From Alnus glutinosa (taxonomy: Eukaryota > Streptophyta > Magnoliopsida > Fagales > Betulaceae), in the NCBI RefSeq assembly GCF_958979055.1, contig NC_084886.1:8331154-8395153 (forward strand): a stretch of 64,000 bases of DNA, read 5' to 3'. Below the pieces are notes generated by a model, which was not told where the DNA came from, ran no database searches, and was given only the letters and a program-made list of their open reading frames with translations. A program made the position numbers and the translations under genes. Positions 16,740 through 28,078 of the stretch are shown in pieces (the stretch's first letter is position 1; each line of letters starts with the position of its first letter).

Positions 16740-17470
16740 CTATGTTATCACTTGTTGAAACTTGATGCTGTAGTTGTTTGTGATTTCAGTTGGTGTACTT
16801 AACACACTCCCTCGAGGCTTGGCCCGAAGAAGAGCAAATTTGGAAGAAGAAAGTGGCTCGTTGAATAGATCAGGCACTTGATCACGACTCAAGAGGAGCC
16901 TGATGTCAAGAGTTTTGTTGGCTACCATATCATGAATAAAGTGAAAGTCAATTTACACACGCTTTGTCCGAGCATGAAAACTGGGTTGGAGGATAAATAT
17001 GTGGCCCATATGTTGTCACACCAAAGTATAGGGGTTTTGGATAGATGGATACCCAGTTCACACAACAAAGACTCTAACCATAAAATTTCTGCAACAATAT
17101 TAGCAAGTGCTTTTATTTAGCCTCAGTGCTTGATCTGGCAAATGTGGCTTGTTTCTTACAGCTCCAAGATACGAAGTCCTAACCAAGGAAGATACAAAAA
17201 CCACTAGTTGACCTTCTGTCATCACGACACCCTCCCCAATTAGCATCCGAGTAAGCTTGAAGCAAGGTGGGACTGGATCTCTGAATTTGAAGACCAAAGT
17301 GAAGAGTGTGCTTGAGATAGCACAGTAGGCACTTAAACATATTGCCAATGAAAGAGAGTGGGCTTATGCTTGAATTGGGACAATTTGTTGACTACAAAAG
17401 CCATGTCTATTCGAGTGATGGACAAAAACTGTAATCTACCAATAGTGCTTTTGAGCAAGGTTTGGTCTTC
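16740..17470 (-). pseudogene. Copia retrotransposon fragment (RT end plus RNase H), minus strand
   Basis: Read on the minus strand, the decayed frame gives Copia reverse-transcriptase C-terminal words (STIGRLQFLSITR, AFVVNKLSQF), then RNase H words (AYSDANWGGCRDDRRSTSG, WCDN near the usual D and E sites) and the polyprotein tail. Stops and frameshifts break it, so it is a dead fragment. It abuts an oppositely oriented Copia fragment at about 17475. Confidence 0.8.
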
Positions 17471-17479
17471 AAAAGTTTA

Positions 17480-18665
17480 TCCTTCAAAGCAGAAAGATTG
17501 GTTGAGGTAGCCCTTGGAGAGTAGAATTAAATCCATGTCACTTAAGTGGAACACCACAATTATTCCCTTGCACTTTGAACCACAATTCTTGCCTTGCTCC
17601 TCTTGTGCTAAACTCTCTTGTTTTGATGGAGAATTGCTCCTTGATCTTACTAAGTACCGCCATGTCATTGGTGTGCTCCAATATTGCACACTTACTCGAC
17701 CTGAGATTGCCTTCTCAATTAATCAACTGTGTCAACATATGCATGCTTCTTCCCACTTAACAGTAGCTAAGAGAGTGTTGCGTTATTGAAAAGGATTGAT
17801 CATGGTTTATTTTATTCTAAGGCCACACTTCAATTACAGACATTCTGTGACTTGGACTGGGTTGGCAGTCCTAATGATCGACGCTCTACTTTGGGTTTTG
17901 AGGTTTGTCTTGGCAATTGTTTAGTTTCTTAGAGTGCCAAGAAACAAGATGTTGTGTCCCGGTCTAGCACTAAGGCTGAATATCGCTTCATGGCTATCCT
18001 CACTGCTGAGCTCTATTGGTTGCACATGCTTTTTAAGGAATTGTTAGTGCCTCTTCCTCACGCACCAATTCTATGATGTGATAGTGTTAGTGCACTTGCC
18101 CTTGCCTCAAAACCAGTCTTTCATGCAAAAACTAAACATATTGAAGTGGATTACCACTTTGAAGAAGGTTGTTTATCGTGATATTATTGTGAAGTTTATT
18201 TCTATCCTTGGTCAAGTTGCTGACATTTTTACCAAAGGATGTCCTCTGCCCGTTTTTCTCTTCTTAAGTGCGAGTTAGGGGTAGGGGGATATCAGTGAAT
18301 ATGCTCAAGGCAAAACTCCAGCATCCGACCAAGCGTCTGATCATTTGAAATTCAAATATTGTGCCACAACAAACACGGAAACAACAGATAATGATGCAGT
18401 GGGAAGAGCAGAGGTTAATGCAGCAACTATGAAGGAACCACCTCTTCAACAACCTGATTTGGTAGAAGTGCAGTAGCCTCATCTCGAGGAACAGCAGAAG
18501 AACAAAGATAAAATGCTGATTACAAGTTCAAGATTAGGTGTAGATTGAATGTAGAGCCATCCGTTAGCTGTTATTTGAATTGTGTAGTTATTTATTGTAA
18601 TTTGATTCAACTATATAAAGGAATACAACTTGGAGTTCTGGTCATCTCTCTTTCAATTCATACTG
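17480..18665 (+). pseudogene. Copia retrotransposon fragment (RT end, RNase H, possible 3' LTR), plus strand
   Basis: Plus-strand frames carry YRHVIGVLQYCTLTRPEIAF and NQLCQHMHA (RT end, to 17789), then after a stop SPNDRRSTLGF, SRSSTKAEYR and KTKHIEVDYHF (RNase H). A purine-rich stretch at about 18276-18290 resembles a polypurine tract. The following about 370 bp, with TATA-like CTATATAAAGG near 18611, could be the 3' LTR, but no 5' partner was found. Several stops: not functional. Confidence 0.75.
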
Positions 18666-20855
18666 AACTATGTCTTTCTGCATGAATTGCAAACACCAAT
18701 TGGTATGGGCCGTCGGGGAAAAAGTTTGTGTTTACGCAGAAGATGTTTTGGTTGGTTAGCTAGATATTTGACATGTTTGTGGAGGACTTTACGGGCAATA
18801 TATATTGCCGCCTCTCTCTCCAGTTATTTGGGCGCCTAAACATCGTTCTTGTTCATATTTTCAAGCTCTCTAATCAAAACCATGATGTTTGCTCACAGTA
18901 TATAATGTTTTTCTTTCTTGTGGTAGGTGAATCGTGATAGTAGAAATTGATTACTGATTAGTAGGTTGGTCTAACTCTTTTTAGATTTGCTTAAAGTAGT
19001 TGGTTATGGATCATTGTTAGTTGATCTGTGATACTAGGTCTGTCCCCATAAAGACTTAATAAAAATAAACCTAAAAAAATACAAACTAGTTCCTTTTGGA
19101 CTGGGAAGTGGGAATCCATCATCCTACTTCCCACCAAAAAATTCAACCAGCTTTGACATAATTCTGAGTAGGTCTTTACCTAGGGATCCACTACCCCTCG
19201 AAAATTCAACCTTGCCAGACAATCATGTCTGCCAACCAGCCCGTCTACCGTTTCTTTTTTGTCAAAGAAATTTATGGGCTCAATGGTTATATAGCCAATG
19301 ATGAATGATCATTGATCTTCTTTTTTCCCAAGTTCATTATCTATATGAGGAGCCAGCCTATGAGAGCAGTCGCCAGTCGGTAGATTTTTCTGGGTCCCAG
19401 CCAAACCCGATAAAAAGGCTCATTTTCTGTTTTTCAAATGGTGGATTGGTAGTTTTGAACCTGTCCTTAATTTGTTGATATTTTTTTAAAAAAAAATAAA
19501 CGCTATTTAATATTATTAATTCAGTTTCTAAAAAATAAATGCCTATCTTCAGCTTTCAAAACTGTACGAAACCTCCGCACAAAGAGGGTAGAGGAGGCAC
19601 AAAGAAGTACTGCAAGCATCTTTTTTGAGAAAACAAAAATTTAAAAAATAAAAAAATTCATTTTTATGTTAACACTTGTTAATTTTTATTTTTATTTTAT
19701 ATACATCTTTAGCAATAATACACAAAAGTAACTATTAAAAAAGTACAACTTTCTATTTTAGTTACTGTTTTTTTTATTTTCTCTTCAACATATTCTCTAT
19801 TTCCATATAAATATTTTTTTTGTGCGAGAAAAAGTGTGAAAGAAATAATTAGAGTGAAAAAGAAAAAGAATGAAAGGAAGGGAGAACATAATAAAAAATA
19901 ATTTGTAATGCGAATAGGCAGAATAGCTCTAAAATCTATTATAAATCATTTATCCATTCTATTAGAGATGCTCCCAGGCCAACCTCTAAAATATATGAAG
20001 TAAATTCTAGTTTTTTTTTTTTTTTTTACAATCTTTCTAGTATTGTAACTATTATTAGAGCTAGAGCCCAAAACCCAGAACCTTGTGAATCTGTCAAAAA
20101 CAGCACTCTGCCACTCTCTGTTTTTGCAGATTGGCTGCTTCCATCAGAGACTAACAAGTAATAATTCTCTCAGCCCAAAAAGACCCGGAAAAGACAAAGA
20201 GCTAGGCACAAAGCACCATGGAGGCTTATTGTGGCTCACGGGTACATGTGCGTTTTGTGCTTTTGGTGCAAGAGGAGCCAGGCAGCGTTGGGGGACGGGG
20301 TTGTCCCTGGTGGGTGCTGTTTTGCATGTTGCCTGTTGCCTGTTGATGGGGTATGTTTTCACCTGTGCCCAGCTGCCCTTAACGGTTTCCAATGCAAGTC
20401 AGATTGTCAGTCAAGCTTCCCTTCTTCTCTGTGCCCTCGCAACTAAATTACTAGCCATTTAAACAGTTAATATTAAAAAAAAAAAATTACATGAAATTTA
20501 TTTAAACAGATAAGTTTTATTATTGAATAAATCCCATATCAACTCTCATATACATTATCAATGTATATATATACAGCTCAACCCCCACACATGCTAAAAG
20601 GCTTTTTGTCTCCTCTGGCTGTACAATTTTCTGCATCGTCTTCCAAATCTTCTCTGCTGTCTACTTCCATCCCTTTCTTTTCACCTGTTCTTGTCTTTAA
20701 CAATCCTCCCAGTTCTTTGTTCCTGTTAGAGTTAGGTGGGGCTGCTCACCTTCTTTTTTTTGGCAGGATCCTTCACTACTCTAAGCCCTGCCAACTGCAT
20801 GCCTAGAGGGGGTAGAAAGAAACAATAAAATCACCCCCCAACATAAGCACTTGAC
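18666..20855. other. intergenic DNA, no gene recognised
   Basis: Mixed AT-rich sequence. About 19617-19975 is AT-rich and bounded by GCATCT and AGATGC words, possibly another Tourist-like MITE, but with no clean target duplication. About 20060-20460 is less AT-rich and has open frames on both strands, without recognisable domains or homology. Confidence 0.35.
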
Positions 20856-20857
20856 AT

Positions 20858-20864
20858 TATAAAC
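20858..20864 (+). promoter_or_regulatory. candidate TATA box of the MIZ1-like gene
   Basis: TATAAAC, 140 bp upstream of the start codon at 21004 and followed by pyrimidine-rich sequence. The placement fits a plant core promoter; this is inference only. Confidence 0.35.
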
Positions 20865-21003
20865 ACAATCAAATCTCTTTCTTACTCATCATCCTTTTAC
20901 TTATCTATTAAGTCTCCACATATATTCCTCACTCCCTCAGTCATTACCCACCTCCTCTTGAGGAGTTTGCCTCATCATTCTGTGTTCTCTTTTACTTCCA
21001 CAG

Positions 21004-21786
21004 ATGAAGGCCATCACTGCCAAGACCCCCCACGACTCTTCTTTCTCTTTCTCCAGGAGATACTTCCACTGGAAAAAGAAGGCCGAGGATGAGGATGACG
21101 AGGAGGAAATCTTGACCTTCAGCTCCTCCTCACATTTCTGTAACGAGGAGTTCAAAGATGCAAAGTTTCGAATCCCCGCACCTACAGAAATCGCTTGTGT
21201 TCCACCGCCAGGGAAGAAACCGTCAGTTTCTAAGCTCCGGTCGGCTCTTGCAGTTTTCACCAAGAGCCGAGCACACCATCATCACTCGGGCCTTGGGACC
21301 CGAGTCATAGGCACCCTTTTCGGGTATCGCCGAGGGCATGTTCACATCGCATTTCAAGAGGACGCGAAGCTGAATCCCGCCTTTCTCATTGAACTCGCGA
21401 CGCCGACAAGCGTCTTAGTCAGAGAAATGGCTTCCGGGCTGGTCCGCATAGCCTTGGAGTGCGAAAAGAAAACGGACAAAAAGGGTAAGAGGCTGCTGGA
21501 GGAGCCCCTGTGGAGGACCTACTGCAACGGCAAGAAATGCGGGTTTGCCATGCGGCGTGAGTGCGGGCCAGAGGATTGGAAGGTGTTGAAAGCTGTGCAG
21601 CCGATTTCAATGGGTGCCGGCGTGTTACCGGGGAGCGGGAATGGAGCCGAGTCCGAAGGCGAGCTGATGTATATGAGAGCAAGGTTCGAGCGAGTTGTGG
21701 GTTGTAAAGACTCGGAGGCGTTTTACATGAAGAATCCAGAGGGTGGCGGAGGTCCTGAACTCAGCGTGTATTTGCTTAGAGTTTAG
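21004..21786 (+). CDS. MIZU-KUSSEI1-like protein (DUF617), intronless
   Basis: One uninterrupted 260-aa frame. The N-terminal about 98 residues are polar and variable (acidic run at 28-35, four His at 91-94). From about residue 99 to the end lies the DUF617/MIZ1 domain with typical words GTLFGYRRGHVHIAFQED, FLIELATPT, EMASGLVRIALEC, WRTYCNGKKCGFA and a YMRARFERVVG..DSEAFYM end. MIZ1 in Arabidopsis is needed for root hydrotropism and sits on the cytosolic face of the ER; paralogues are mostly uncharacterised. Single-exon structure and length fit the family. Which paralogue this is cannot be told by eye. The Met chosen is the first in frame and is preceded by a pyrimidine-rich leader. Confidence 0.93.
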   Translation: MKAITAKTPHDSSFSFSRRYFHWKKKAEDEDDEEEILTFSSSSHFCNEEFKDAKFRIPAPTEIACVPPPGKKPSVSKLRSALAVFTKSRAHHHHSGLGTRVIGTLFGYRRGHVHIAFQEDAKLNPAFLIELATPTSVLVREMASGLVRIALECEKKTDKKGKRLLEEPLWRTYCNGKKCGFAMRRECGPEDWKVLKAVQPISMGAGVLPGSGNGAESEGELMYMRARFERVVGCKDSEAFYMKNPEGGGGPELSVYLLRV

Positions 21787-22539
21787 ATTTGCCATTGAAA
21801 ACGTATCATTTTCATGTTAATTATGTCTCCCTTTTATTTGTAAAAAGTAATTATCTTCCGATCCCTTTTGATGGCATTAATATTTGCTGGTTAATTAAGC
21901 AACATTAATTATATGTAATATGGAGCATCCTGAGAATTGCTTACTTTCCTAAATATTAAGATTTAAGGGTTGTGTTCTTCATTGTCAACATATTATGGTA
22001 AATCAAGAAATAATTAAAAATTACTTTCTTGTGATTATGAGTAATATAAATGATCTACTAATCTTTTGAAATCTTCATAAATGTCATTAAGGATTGATGG
22101 AGTAAAATACAATAGGCATTTTTTTTTTCAATTGTTTAATTAATTCTTACACATTACACGCAAACCTAAATTAAATTAGAAATGACACTATTTACAACGA
22201 AAGGACATGCAGCAGATCACATTGGATACTAAAAGCTCCGTAGTTGTCATGGCACATGTTTGAATCTTGTGAATTAGGACAGAAACTCAAACAAATGACT
22301 TGGAGTGTTTGCAAAACTCAAAGCCTTATCATCCACGGAAGAGAAAGCTCTTGCTTAGCCTTAATTAATTCCACCCACGACAAAAGAAGTAGACTACTAC
22401 TCCAAAAGCTTCTCTAGTACTTGTGTGTCATCTTCCTATATATATAAATATATATGCCAGTGTCTGAATTTGGCTGCGACTCGGATGCTTCCCTGCACTC
22501 TCGGGCTTTAAGAATTGAAAATTACGCAATGGTTGATCT

Positions 22540-22570
<31 letters not shown>

Positions 22571-22770
22571 TTGCTTGCTAGCATGGGAATGCTTTTAGGC
22601 ATCGAAATTGGGTAAGTAAAGGATTAGTAGTTAGGACATTCCATTTTCAATTTAACGATATCGATTTGTCAAGAATGGCGATTAGACAGAGTTGGTTAGG
22701 TGACGAACAGCTTCCCTTACCAATTAAGATATCTATATTTACATATTCATAATTGATGGTATATTCTCGG
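21787..22770. other. intergenic DNA between the MIZ1-like gene and the LTR element
   Basis: Holds the 3' end of the MIZ1-like transcript and AT-rich sequence. A GA microsatellite lies at about 22540-22566. No other gene seen. Confidence 0.4.
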
Positions 22771-23106
22771 TGTTAGAGAATATAACGATACCGTATATTA
22801 CGGTACTCTCCATATATTATAAGATTTGAATTAATCCTCATTAATTGTAATTGATTATAATCAAATCAGATTTGAATACATTCAATTCTGATTTGATTGT
22901 ATTCTCTTTACATACTATTTTGTATTCTCTCTATATCCCTATAAATAGGGATAATTTGTATTGTAAATCAATCAAGCAATAAGAGCATAATGTAGCCTTA
23001 GGGCTTTGTCCTGTGGATGTAGGTCATAGATCAAACCACGTAAAATTCCTTTGTCTATTTTATTATTCCGCAATCTTTATTTTTCATTTGTTTATGTTTT
23101 CTTTCA
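22771..23106 (+). repeat. 5' LTR
   Basis: 336 bp, starts TGTTAGAGAAT and ends TTCTTTCA. A TATA-like CCTATAAATAGGG at about 22939 suggests the U3/R promoter. Confidence 0.9.
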
Positions 23107-23118
23107 TGGTATCAGAGC
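23107..23118 (+). other. primer-binding site, initiator Met tRNA type
   Basis: TGGTATCAGAGC directly follows the CA end of the left LTR. It is complementary to the 3' end of plant initiator Met tRNA, as in many Copia elements. Confidence 0.85.
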
Positions 23119-24445
23119 TATAGGCTAACGTCAATGTTCGATCCAATGGTCCTGTGATTTATTTCTCTTGTTTTTCATTTTCTTGTATTTTAGTTTTCTT
23201 ATAGTCAATGCTTTGCAAATCTCATCCCCATAGTTATTGCAGTGTATTTGACGGGGAAAAAAAAAAATTGTATTCCGTTATGGGGAGATTTCTTATTGTT
23301 CCTGAGGAAAAAAAAAAAAAAAAGAAAAAAAGAAGGAGGAAATTTCGTTATGAGGAGATTTCGTACTGTTCCTAAGAAAAAAAAAATGCATTTTGGTTTT
23401 GGGGAAATTACTGTTCCTGAGAAAAGAAAAGAAAAGAAAAAATATATATATTTCCGTGTGTTTTCACGATGGGTGTTTGTAGATTGACTTTTTGTCGATC
23501 TTAGTTGGTGTCACTGGCAAGTTCTCATCTGCTCCGGCAGTTTTAGATCGTTTGAGACGGCGTCTGGTTGTCTTCATCAAGTTTCGGGCGGTTTTGTTGT
23601 GTTCACCGGCAACATTTGGCCATTAATGGTGATTTCATGGTTGTTAGCGGCTTTTGTGGTATTTTGATATTTTCCGCCAACTTTTGAGTTGTCCAGCGAT
23701 GTTCCAGGCCATATGTGGTGTTCTCCGGCGAGATTAAGTCCTACCGGTAAGTTTTTGGCAGGTCTCAGGCGAGCTGTTGGAGACGGAGGCCTTCGTTTGG
23801 TTACAGGTATTTCATTTGGTTTTTCAAACCGTTCAGTTCAGTGTTTTCTTGGTCAAAAAAAAGAAGGAAAAAAAAAAAAAAAAAAGGAAACGTGTAGAGA
23901 AACTGAGAAAGGCTTGGTTATTTATGTGCATGACTTGAATCAAATGAGTGTAGCATCGTGCAGATGCAACGAAGGAAGGAAAAAAAAAAAAGAAAAAAAA
24001 AAGGCCAAGTTGCTCATATTATTTTGGCCCTTTGTTGGCTCCTTATTTTGGTCATTGACCCATATTTTGGCATGTGATATTGTTTCAAATCCATGTCTAT
24101 TTTAGCCCATAGTTGGCCCCATATATTTTTGGCTCCTGTGGTATTGTTTCAAATCCAGGCCCATTTAAGTTCATTGTTGGCTTTTATATTTGGCTCATAG
24201 TTAGCCCATTATTTGTATTTTGGCATTTATGGTCTTATTTTAAGCCCATGCCCATTTAGCCCCTAGTTGGCTCGAAGAAGAAGAAGGAGGAAGACGAAGA
24301 AGCAGAAGAAGGAAGACGAAGAAGAAGAAGAAGAAATATATTCTCTAAACTGGGTTATATACGACCCAACATAAAAAAATAATAAATAAATAAAAAAAAT
24401 CAAACTCAAGATTTCAGAATCTTCCACCTTGAATTTGCAGGGGGA

Positions 24446-24781
24446 TGTTAGAAAATATAGCGATACCGTATATTACTGTACTCTCCATATATTGTAGGAT
24501 TTGAATTAATCCTCATTAATTGTAATTGATTATAATCAAATTAGATTTGAATACATTCAATTCTGATTTGATTGTGTTCTCTTTACATACTATTTTGTAT
24601 TCTCTCTATATCTCTATAAATATGGATAATTTGTATTGTAAATCAATCAAGCAATAAGAGCATAATGTAGCCTTAGGGCTTTATCCTGTGGATGTAAGTC
24701 ATAGATCGAACCACGTAAAATTCTTTTGTCTATTTTATTATTCCGCAATCTTTATTTTTCATTTGTTTATGTTTTCTTTCA
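24446..24781 (+). repeat. 3' LTR
   Basis: 336 bp, same length as the 5' LTR, about 96 percent identical by hand count. It is preceded by the polypurine tract ending at 24445. Confidence 0.9.
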
Positions 24782-25536
24782 CTTGGATCTGTGTTGGTGC
24801 CTCTTTTTTTTTTTTTTTTTTATAGTTTCTATTTCGGATTCTGACAATGCTTTTACCACTTTAGCCTCCTTTCCGTAATTGTTGATGTTTTCAAGTGTGG
24901 GTTCAAATAGGTTTTCCTTAATCTGTATCCCTTTTGCTTTTGTTACTGCTTTATGCTATCTTTTTGAGACACTTGTTTGTCAAATTTCCTACTAGTTGTT
25001 TATATTTATGGACGGTTGTATTTGTTTTAGGTCTATTGTTGTAGAATCCACCAATTTTCTAGTTTTTGTTTGTTTTTATTTAGGATCCTCTATTCTTTTT
25101 TCTTTTCGGATCAATAATGAAAAAGATTATATTTTGTAACCCTTTTTCCCTAATCAATTAAGAAAGTTTTTTTTTTTTTTTTGGGACAAGGGCCAAATTT
25201 AATTATTTTGATTCAAATATATAAATTTAACTATTTATATACTATAATAAATAAAACTTTCTAAAAAGGAGGAGGCCATGGCCAAAACACTTTCAAATTA
25301 ACAAACAAAAAACACAAATTGCTTCCCAGACACAAACATAACCTTTGTGTTTTGAGTTGGGCCTTAAACTTGACATTAAACTTGGGCCTTAAAATACTAA
25401 TGGAGTTCTTCAATTAAAATTAACCTAAAACTTGGGCCTTCAAGTTTTCAAAAGAAAAAAAAAAAAAAAAAAATGGTCTTAAAGTCAAAATGAGACCGAA
25501 CACAAGATGTGAAAATGAAATGATACATTAGCCTCA
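24782..25536. other. intergenic DNA, nothing recognised
   Basis: T-rich sequence with homopolymer runs (about 24804-24822, 25167-25182, 25452-25473). No gene signal seen. Confidence 0.4.
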
Positions 25537-26008
25537 TTATTATTCATATGATCTCCCAAATAGGCTCTCCCTGTCTTCCCAATTATGGTGAGGCCTTAGC
25601 AGCACGCTTAGCTGCTTCTCTGGCATACTCTCTAAATTTCAATAACTTTATTATTGAAGGTGACTCTCAAGTAGTAATTCGGTCTCTACAACATTTTTAG
25701 AATTCCCTTGACTGGCACATTTCTCCTATTATATATGATATCATTGGCTCAATTCTGGCATCTATTTCTTGGAGTGCTAGGAAAGTCAATAGAAGTGCAA
25801 ACTTCTGTGCTCATTCAGTAGCACATTGGGCCGCAGCCAGATCTTTTTCTAGCTGCATACCCACTGCTCCTCCTTCTCTTTCTTTTGTTCCAATTGTAAG
25901 TGGGAAAGATCCACCTCCCACTAGTTTATTAGGTTTATAGTTTTGTCTTGCTCTTTAGTTTTGTTTCCTTTGTTTGATTTCAATGTACTTAAAAAAAAAA
26001 AAGAAAAA
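25537..26008 (+). mobile_element. 5'-truncated LINE with RNase H-like end
   Basis: The plus frame gives GEALAARLAASLAYSL, IIEGDSQVVIRSL and a W..R..N..AH..A.WA pattern, the RNase H-like tail of plant L1-type elements, with one in-frame stop. It ends in an A-rich tail (about 25991-26008). A 20-bp target duplication, one mismatch, flanks it (25517-25536 and 26009-26028), as expected for target-primed reverse transcription. Dead on arrival. Confidence 0.85.
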
Positions 26009-26028
26009 GAAATGATGCATTAGCCTCA

Positions 26029-27251
26029 ACCATTCGAGTAAAAGTCTTATTGAAAACTTTTTGGCGATGAAGAATTAATGTCATGATAAAACACTTTTTG
26101 AGTCCAAAAGCGCAGGGAGAGAGAGTTGAATGGCACATATGATATATGCTTAGTTGATCTCATCATCAAGCTCGAGTTTATCTTAACCGACCACAGAATT
26201 GCGAAAGGGAATTACTTTTTGGTCGGATTACTTTTTTATTTTATTTTATTTTATTCAGTAAATTGTTTCTCCATTTTAATAAACAAAATCAGATATATGA
26301 GTTAAAATATTTATGTAATATATTTATAATTAAAATTATTATAATTTTGTATATAAAAAACAATTGCTGTTAGAAGGGCTACGTGTCTATGCGGCCATCC
26401 CATTTGTTGTGGGAGGGATGGTTGTGTAGCCGCCTTCTCCTACAATAGAGGATGGACGCTACTTTCATAATTGATACTCTACCACAGCAGAAGGGGTGGT
26501 CACGTTGCTACCCTCGAATAGTAGGGTTTTTGTTTTTATTATTAAAATAACGTATCCGATTTTTAAATTACAGGGAGATGTGTCAATCATATGTAGCGTG
26601 TCCAACAATGGTTGATGACTTGATGGAGAGGTAGGAAACAGGCCGACGTGGATGCGATGTGGCAAATCCCTTTCCCATAAACACGAAAAGTACAGGTGAT
26701 AAAGGCTGGCCTCTTGCCTTCTCTCCTATTCATTTGAGTCTCCAAGGTCCAACCAACTGCTTTAATGGGCATGGCCTACTGCCGATTCATTCACACCTCA
26801 GCCTGAAAGATACAAAGATCACGAAAGATTTGCACGTCAGAACACATGCACTCTTTTCTTTTCTTCCCCCTAAAGAAATAGGGTTAAGAAGGGGATAGAT
26901 TATAGATAGAAGCAAACGTCCCACCCAATTATGTGTAAATGAAAATTTGAATTTAATGCCAAATATGAGAAACTTCTTCTCAATTCTAAGGCCAACAAAG
27001 AATAGGCGGTGCTTCTAACTCCCCAACTACCTACTATTTGTTGTTGTTATCTTGTAAAAGTTCGGGTAAGATTGAAGAAACTTTCAAGAACCATGTTCCT
27101 GTGTATGCCACTTTCATTAGATGATTGGATAAGGTTGAAAAGCCTTGCAAGAGTCATGATTGCTCTTGCCCGTTTGAGTAGGGTTTAATGGTCTTTCGAG
27201 GGTTATGTCTCTACCCGCATCCCCTTTTTTTGGGGTTCTGGTAGGGTTGAA
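26029..27251. other. intergenic DNA with a GC-rich repeat module
   Basis: About 26380-26515 contains GC-rich facing words (GCGGCCATCCC, GGGAGGGATGG, GTAGCCGCC) similar in style to the modules at 4748, 14468 and 46540. The remainder is AT-rich with no gene seen. Confidence 0.35.
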
Positions 27252-28070
27252 TAGGGGTGGGCATGAGGCGGATTTCCACCATTTTTGCCCCTCCCCTGCA
27301 ACCCTACGAGTTTAAGAAATCTCACCCATGAACCGCAAAAAATCAGTTACATTTGTGTCGAGCGGGGTGGGTTTTTTTTTTTTAAAAAAAAAATAAATAA
27401 AAATGAGGCAAAGAACTAAACAAGCATAGGAACAGAGAAGCAATGTACCAAACAAGCAATGCATTCAAATAAAAAAATATAAATAAAAATGAGGATTAGA
27501 ATCATTACTATAACTCACTAGGAAGAAGATGGGCCAAGAGGGATGTTGCTCTTACAAGAACTCAGTTCTTGCCTTTTCCCTTCTAGTTTGAGTGTCGGCT
27601 ATTGTCGTTGTAGTAGAGCTGCAAGCGGCCATCAAATTCAAGTGAGAACTATTGGTAGTGGTGGTGGTGTTTCTCCATGGGCTGAAGCCATGAAGAAGGG
27701 CAAGTGTGGTCTGGAGGGGTCTCTTCCTCAAAAACCAGAATAAGAGGAAAGGAAGAAGACGAAGGGGGTGAGGGGGTGAAGGAAAAAAGGAAGAAGACGA
27801 AGGGGCAGGCGTCACATGGGTTTTTTAGGTTAAGAACTTATGAGGCTTAAAAAATGACGAAGGGATTAGGGTTTTTTTTAGGTCTTATAAAGGGCGCGGG
27901 GCTCGGCAGGGCGGGGATCCGATGAATTAAAAATCCTAAACCCGCAACCCACCTCTCCCCGCACGGTTTTACAAAAAAACCAAACGCTGCTCGCACTTTG
28001 AACGCAAGAACCAGCTTATGCGGGGCGGTTCTTGAGAGTCGGGCGGTTTCCACGGTTTTGCCCACCCCTA
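27252..28070. mobile_element. non-autonomous hAT element, 819 bp, with 8-bp target duplication
   Basis: Terminal inverted repeats TAGGGGTGGGCA and TGCCCACCCCTA; the match continues loosely inwards. Identical 8-bp flanks GGGTTGAA at 27244-27251 and 28071-28078 mark hAT transposition. No transposase is encoded. The interior has a G-rich/GAAGAAG part (about 27640-27830) whose short open frames show no known domain; it may be captured DNA. Confidence 0.85.
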
Positions 28071-28078
28071 GGGTTGAA

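Larger units (their letters stand above)
22771..24781 (+). mobile_element. complete non-autonomous LTR retrotransposon (TRIM-like), 2011 bp
   Basis: Two 336-bp LTRs (22771-23106 and 24446-24781), both TG...CA, differ at about 14 positions with no length change. Just inside the left LTR is TGGTATCAGAGC, the usual primer-binding site for initiator Met tRNA. Just before the right LTR is the purine tract GCAGGGGGA. Flanks CTCGG and CTTGG match a 5-bp target duplication with one C-to-T change. The 1339-bp interior encodes no gag or pol: it has A-rich runs, an imperfect TTGGCCC-type tandem region (about 24005-24265) and a GAAGAA purine block (24270-24340). It must have been moved in trans. The missing pol prevents firm superfamily assignment; the primer site and LTR size suit Copia. 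Confidence 0.9.

Noticed and set aside
20085-20462. 125-aa open frame on the plus strand, with a long antisense frame
   Set aside because: No recognisable domain, overlaps an equally open antisense frame, begins in an AT-rich leader and has no clear promoter or homologue. Open frames on both strands reflect local GC content.
23689-24105. 138-aa open frame inside the LTR element
   Set aside because: It is composed of low-complexity Lys/Gly runs from A-rich tracts and has no gag or pol motif; it lies in the non-coding interior of the retroelement.
27552-27815. Open frames on both strands within the hAT element
   Set aside because: Ser/Thr/Pro or simple-repeat composition, no domain, inside a bounded transposon.
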